Assembly (NCBI GenBank): GCA_013298945.1
Contig: JAAFJR010000005.1
Location: 124,001 to 188,000 of the forward strand
Source: Polaromonas sp.
Lineage (GTDB): Bacteria; Pseudomonadota; Gammaproteobacteria; Burkholderiales; Burkholderiaceae_C
Reading direction: 5' to 3'
DNA length: 64,000 nt
This document shows positions 61,601 to 64,000 of this stretch, piece after piece. A model generated the notes under the pieces. That model did not search any database. It was not told the origin of the DNA and saw only the letters and a list, made by a program, of their open reading frames with translations. The position numbers and the translations under genes are program-made. Position 1 is the first letter of the stretch. Each line of letters starts with the position of its first letter.

Positions 61601-64000
61601 CTTTGCCCTTGCTGCTGAGGAATGTCGTCGGCTGCTGCATCAATTTGCGGCTGGATTTTTGGAAGACCCAAAGCCTAGTGTTCTGGCACGTTTAGAAAGT
61701 TTGAAAATCAGTGAGAGTAAATCTGCTGTAAATGACAGTATTTTGCCAATTTCAACTACCGCAGACGTTGGTGATGCTGCTACTGTTTCAACAATTGAAT
61801 TGCAACAAGAATCGCCTAAATTAATTGAGGCAACTCATCTCAAGCTAGCAAGCGTGAATGAAAGCTTGGTAACATCTTCAATTGCAAGTCAATCCGATTA
61901 TTCGAAGCAAGTTGTTACGCATCGTGTCGTCGAAGATATAGATAATGATGATGATATTGATCTGGTTGACTCTTTAGATCCCGATTTGTTTCATATTTTT
62001 GAAGAAGAGGCGCGTGATTTGCTGCCCAACCTCGGTGGTTCTTTGCGTCAATGGGTGTTGAATCCCGATGACATGAATGCTCGCTCAGAAGCTTTGCGCA
62101 CTTTGCACACTCTGAAAGGTAGTTCGCGTCTTGCCGGCGCTATGCGTTTAGGTGAGTTGTCTCATCGTATGGAGTCTGAGATTGAATCTTTGGGCTCAGA
62201 GAATTTAACTGCTAAGTCAATTGAGCCATTGCTAACTAGGCTGGATGGACTGCAGACTATATTTGAAGTTATCACCAAACCTTTAGACTCACTTGATAAA
62301 ACCGATCTGCTTTTGGAGACGACTAAAAAATCAAGTAATGATATTAAAGACGAAATTAATATTAAATCTACCGAGGTTAAGTCTTCTAGCGAAGATCGGT
62401 TGGCAAGTGCTAAACCTGCACCAAACACTACGCAGTCAAAAGCTGTAGTTAAACCTCCTGCTGCCAGTATATTGAAAGCTGATAAACGCGAGTCGAGACA
62501 GTCCGTAAGGGTGCGTGCTAGGTTGCTTGATCGTTTGGTGAATCAAGCGGGTGAGGTAATGTTGACGCGTACACGGATTGAATCTGAGTTAGGCCAGTTG
62601 CGTGGTTCTTTGGGTGATTTGACCGGTAACTTGGATCGCTTACGTCAGCAACTTCGTGACGTTGAGTTTCAAGCTGAGACTCAAATGCAGTCTCGCATGG
62701 AGCAAGCAAAAGACACGCAAAAAAGCTTTGATCCTTTAGAGTTTGATCGTTTTACACGCGTTCAAGAGCTGACCCGCATGATGGCGGAGTCGGTTAACGA
62801 CGTTGCAACTGTTCAACGTAATTTGCAAAGGACAGTGGACTCAACGGAAGACGACTTAGTCGCTCAAGCTAGGCAGACGCGTGATTTGCAACGCGACTTG
62901 CTTCGAACCAGAATGGAAGAGTTCGAAAGTATTTCTGATCGCCTATACCGTGTAGTTCGGCAAGCGTCTAAAGATGCCGAAAAGCAAGTGCGGTTAGATA
63001 TCGTTGGCGGCTCCATCGAAATGGACAGGGGTGTGCTCGAACGTATGACTCCATCGTTTGAGCATTTACTGCGAAACTGCATTGCGCATGGATTGGAGCA
63101 TTCAGAAGTTCGACTTGCAGCGGGCAAAGATGCCATCGGCGGTATCACCATCAGTTTGATGCAAGATGGTAATGACGTTGTCATCGAGTTTAGCGACGAT
63201 GGTGCTGGTCTGAATTATCAGCGCATTCGTGAGCAAGCCATAACTCAAAAATTGATTACTAAAACTGACAAACTGACTGACTCCGAAACTGTAAATTTAA
63301 TATTTACGCCTGGTCTTTCGACTGCAGCACAAGTAACTGAACTCTCCGGCCGTGGAATTGGTCTTGACGTTGTGCGTGCAGAGGTGATTGCTCTGGGTGG
63401 ACGAATTGATGTTAGTAGTGAGGCTAACAAAGGTACTAAATTTAAGCTGGTCTTGCCGCTTACCACAGCTGTAACTCAAGTTGTGATGATGCGAACAGGA
63501 TCGCTCTCTTTTGGTGTGCCATCGAACTTGGTTGAGGTAGTACGTAGATCTAAGCTTGAGGATGTTGAGCAAGCTTATGCAGATGGTTTTTGGGGTAAAT
63601 CGGAAGAAAATATTCCATTTTATTGGTCAGGCGCACTTTTGCAAGCTTCTCAAAGAAGCAATGAGCCGTTAGCAAAAACAAACCCGGTTGTGATTTTTAG
63701 AAGTGCAGGGCAACGAATTGCTATTCATGTCGACGAGATATTCGGCAACAAAGAGGTTGTGATTAAAAATTTGGGACCTCAACTTGCACGTTTACCCGGT
63801 CTGGCAGGCATGGCGATTTTGGTGTCTGGTGCAGTTGCCCTTATTTATAACCCTGTAGCGCTTGCTTCTGTTTATGGTTCAACCGTTCAGCAATACAGCC
63901 CAATCAAGACTCAGCAAGATAGCCAAAGCTCTGATGGTAACGCGGCGCCGGTTGCAGATGATTCCACACAACAAACGCCCTTGATTTTGGTTGTCGATGA
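58617..64000 (+). CDS. chpA: Hybrid chemotaxis kinase ChpA/PilL (3' partial)
   Basis: The frame opens at the ATG at 58617 (MQLVDIQTTSDQDLAVKDLG) and stays open to the window end, 1794 codons. It has several HPt modules: phospho-accepting His in HTLKGSSR at ~699 and again at ~1164, and a variant AHSLAGSS at ~954; FHQISGALK near ~70 is an incomplete N-terminal module. Then come a dimerisation region (VRVRARLLDRLVNQAGEVMLTRTR), the HATPase domain (LLRNCIAHGLEHSE, near 1480; SDDGAGL), a CheW-like domain and the first residues of a receiver domain (LILVVDD). It phosphorylates PilG and PilH to control twitching. Confidence 0.95.
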   Translation, partial: MQLVDIQTTSDQDLAVKDLGPLSWVIEELRKSFDVAIKGLKRFVQEANSTQSDLAVFDTNLLRTAKHNFHQISGALKLLEISEAVVMTDAMESVSSRFIHKPAMASGESVSKLEHASFAVLEYLECLLAGKDVSSIGLFAQYRDIKLLAGFDRAHPADLWNRQSFQWLEPELTAIRTLDYSTSVRADLDSALLRVMQSSDVAAANELCQTSLSLAQSQKNSKAATFWKICAAFFEAIAQKLIPVDIYAKRSAAGIVVHYNNLKHGDWVFSDKFMQNLLFLCGQASIEKKENSPCLAVIQKAWALNASNRVNYEISQFGRFDPAILALSKKRIIVAKELWTALSGGDIQKIRSTSEQFKLVSESLVKLYPSSQTLAQALVNASDSVVLTKQAPSAEFAMEVATAILYLEAVFEGWGSTDAEMELRAKKLAQRIEHVRNGGQAETVEPWIEELYRRVSDRESMGSVVGELRICLTDVEKSIDQYFRSPAIPQILQTVPGKLSQMRGIFSVLGLDEASSAVADMRDRVEEFEFPNFNFEQARLAGAFDKFGNNLGALGFLIDMLNYQPALVKKLFVFDAKTGVLNPLMGRVKQTIDSYSPQIAKEDESSTMPVENELPSLLEESIAPRVMDSFSDVESAKVNVVKTIAEPVVKKQISEMHELTDIFLEEAAEVIQTGLASANSLLEAPENLEQQSTLRRAFHTLKGSSRMVGFDDFGEAGWAFEQVINTRLTDQTPFDKDICNLAIAALHSFKSWTEDLSSRQATKWDSQTFKRCAEAMRIEGRLDTTGLIGGELVFGNLETPVKSHAEDEAFLLSLENFELLEIPVVSTSPDVVGETEEVEAAATAEIAESTIANAHVSELKVEDKILEDSKLVINNETPVGLGHTDAVVNFLKPVVPVEYEEQFKVIGTLKIGIPLYNVYLNEADEWSRCLVTELDEWAIEHHKPLNLSTVNFAHSLAGSSATVGFHQLSVLAKKLEHALDKVSQKEKGTDNEASVFALAAEECRRLLHQFAAGFLEDPKPSVLARLESLKISESKSAVNDSILPISTTADVGDAATVSTIELQQESPKLIEATHLKLASVNESLVTSSIASQSDYSKQVVTHRVVEDIDNDDDIDLVDSLDPDLFHIFEEEARDLLPNLGGSLRQWVLNPDDMNARSEALRTLHTLKGSSRLAGAMRLGELSHRMESEIESLGSENLTAKSIEPLLTRLDGLQTIFEVITKPLDSLDKTDLLLETTKKSSNDIKDEINIKSTEVKSSSEDRLASAKPAPNTTQSKAVVKPPAASILKADKRESRQSVRVRARLLDRLVNQAGEVMLTRTRIESELGQLRGSLGDLTGNLDRLRQQLRDVEFQAETQMQSRMEQAKDTQKSFDPLEFDRFTRVQELTRMMAESVNDVATVQRNLQRTVDSTEDDLVAQARQTRDLQRDLLRTRMEEFESISDRLYRVVRQASKDAEKQVRLDIVGGSIEMDRGVLERMTPSFEHLLRNCIAHGLEHSEVRLAAGKDAIGGITISLMQDGNDVVIEFSDDGAGLNYQRIREQAITQKLITKTDKLTDSETVNLIFTPGLSTAAQVTELSGRGIGLDVVRAEVIALGGRIDVSSEANKGTKFKLVLPLTTAVTQVVMMRTGSLSFGVPSNLVEVVRRSKLEDVEQAYADGFWGKSEENIPFYWSGALLQASQRSNEPLAKTNPVVIFRSAGQRIAIHVDEIFGNKEVVIKNLGPQLARLPGLAGMAILVSGAVALIYNPVALASVYGSTVQQYSPIKTQQDSQSSDGNAAPVADDSTQQTPLILVVD

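Overview
The window looks like a chromosomal segment of a betaproteobacterium of the order Burkholderiales, most likely Comamonadaceae-like. The grounds are the rubredoxin-pilGHIJ-chpA gene order, the ureide/xanthine dehydrogenase gene set, the CIO-type cytochrome bd, the TolC/CopA/cupredoxin copper cluster, and a dispersed ~45-50 bp element with a GCTAT...ATAGC hairpin end. Base composition looks moderate by eye (not computed). No rRNA, tRNA, CRISPR array, transposase or prophage gene was recognised; nearly everything is chromosomal metabolism, transport and regulation.

Layout. 1-6950: a GntR/FCD regulator (cut by the window start) followed by a sugar ABC importer and two dehydrogenases resembling gluconate 5-dehydrogenase and L-idonate 5-dehydrogenase, probably a sugar-acid or polyol catabolic operon. 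7021-10022: cupin, EttA, DUF2442 protein and a small membrane protein. 10107-10609: a YoeB/YefM toxin-antitoxin pair flanked by two near-identical direct copies of the dispersed element. 10822-16854: a minus-strand copper-handling cluster (DsbA-like protein, short CDF transporter, two small secreted proteins, TolC-like lipoprotein, multicopper oxidase, cupredoxin, CusF-like protein). 17047-25035: acyl-CoA ligase; a D-amino-acid dehydrogenase gene preceded by two glycine-riboswitch aptamers; serine hydrolase; MDR oxidoreductase; argF and argD. 25282-30412: DUF3579 protein, etfBA, acyl-CoA dehydrogenase, nitronate monooxygenase. 30450-33420: cydAB with a GbsR/MarR-type regulator and a perfect 26-bp palindrome upstream. 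33712-34968: a Y-family DNA polymerase behind a LexA-type box.

35208-51188 is a large purine/ureide region: a polar amino-acid-type ABC importer, an M20 peptidase, a UraD-AllC fusion, PuuE allantoinase, a GntR regulator, HiuH, a nucleobase permease, PuuD urate oxidase and XdhABC. Together these take xanthine through urate, hydroxyisourate, OHCU and allantoin to allantoate and beyond. A TGTATACA palindrome recurs at the regulator/hiuH, permease and puuD promoters and, with a near-copy, in front of the ABC importer, suggesting one GntR regulon. 51213-54454: small proteins, a second toxin-antitoxin pair, a ProQ/FinO-type RNA chaperone and hemL. 54652-64000: rubredoxin and the type IV pilus chemosensory genes pilG, pilH, pilI, pilJ and chpA (cut by the window end).

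The most unusual features are the dispersed element (13 copies seen; three are read in frame inside xdhB, xdhC and a small secreted protein gene), the presence of a second unrelated palindromic repeat in the same xdhC, and the dadA leader, where two glycine aptamers are separated by an atypically long linker and a copy of the dispersed element sits in the loop between a predicted anti-Shine-Dalgarno and the Shine-Dalgarno sequence.
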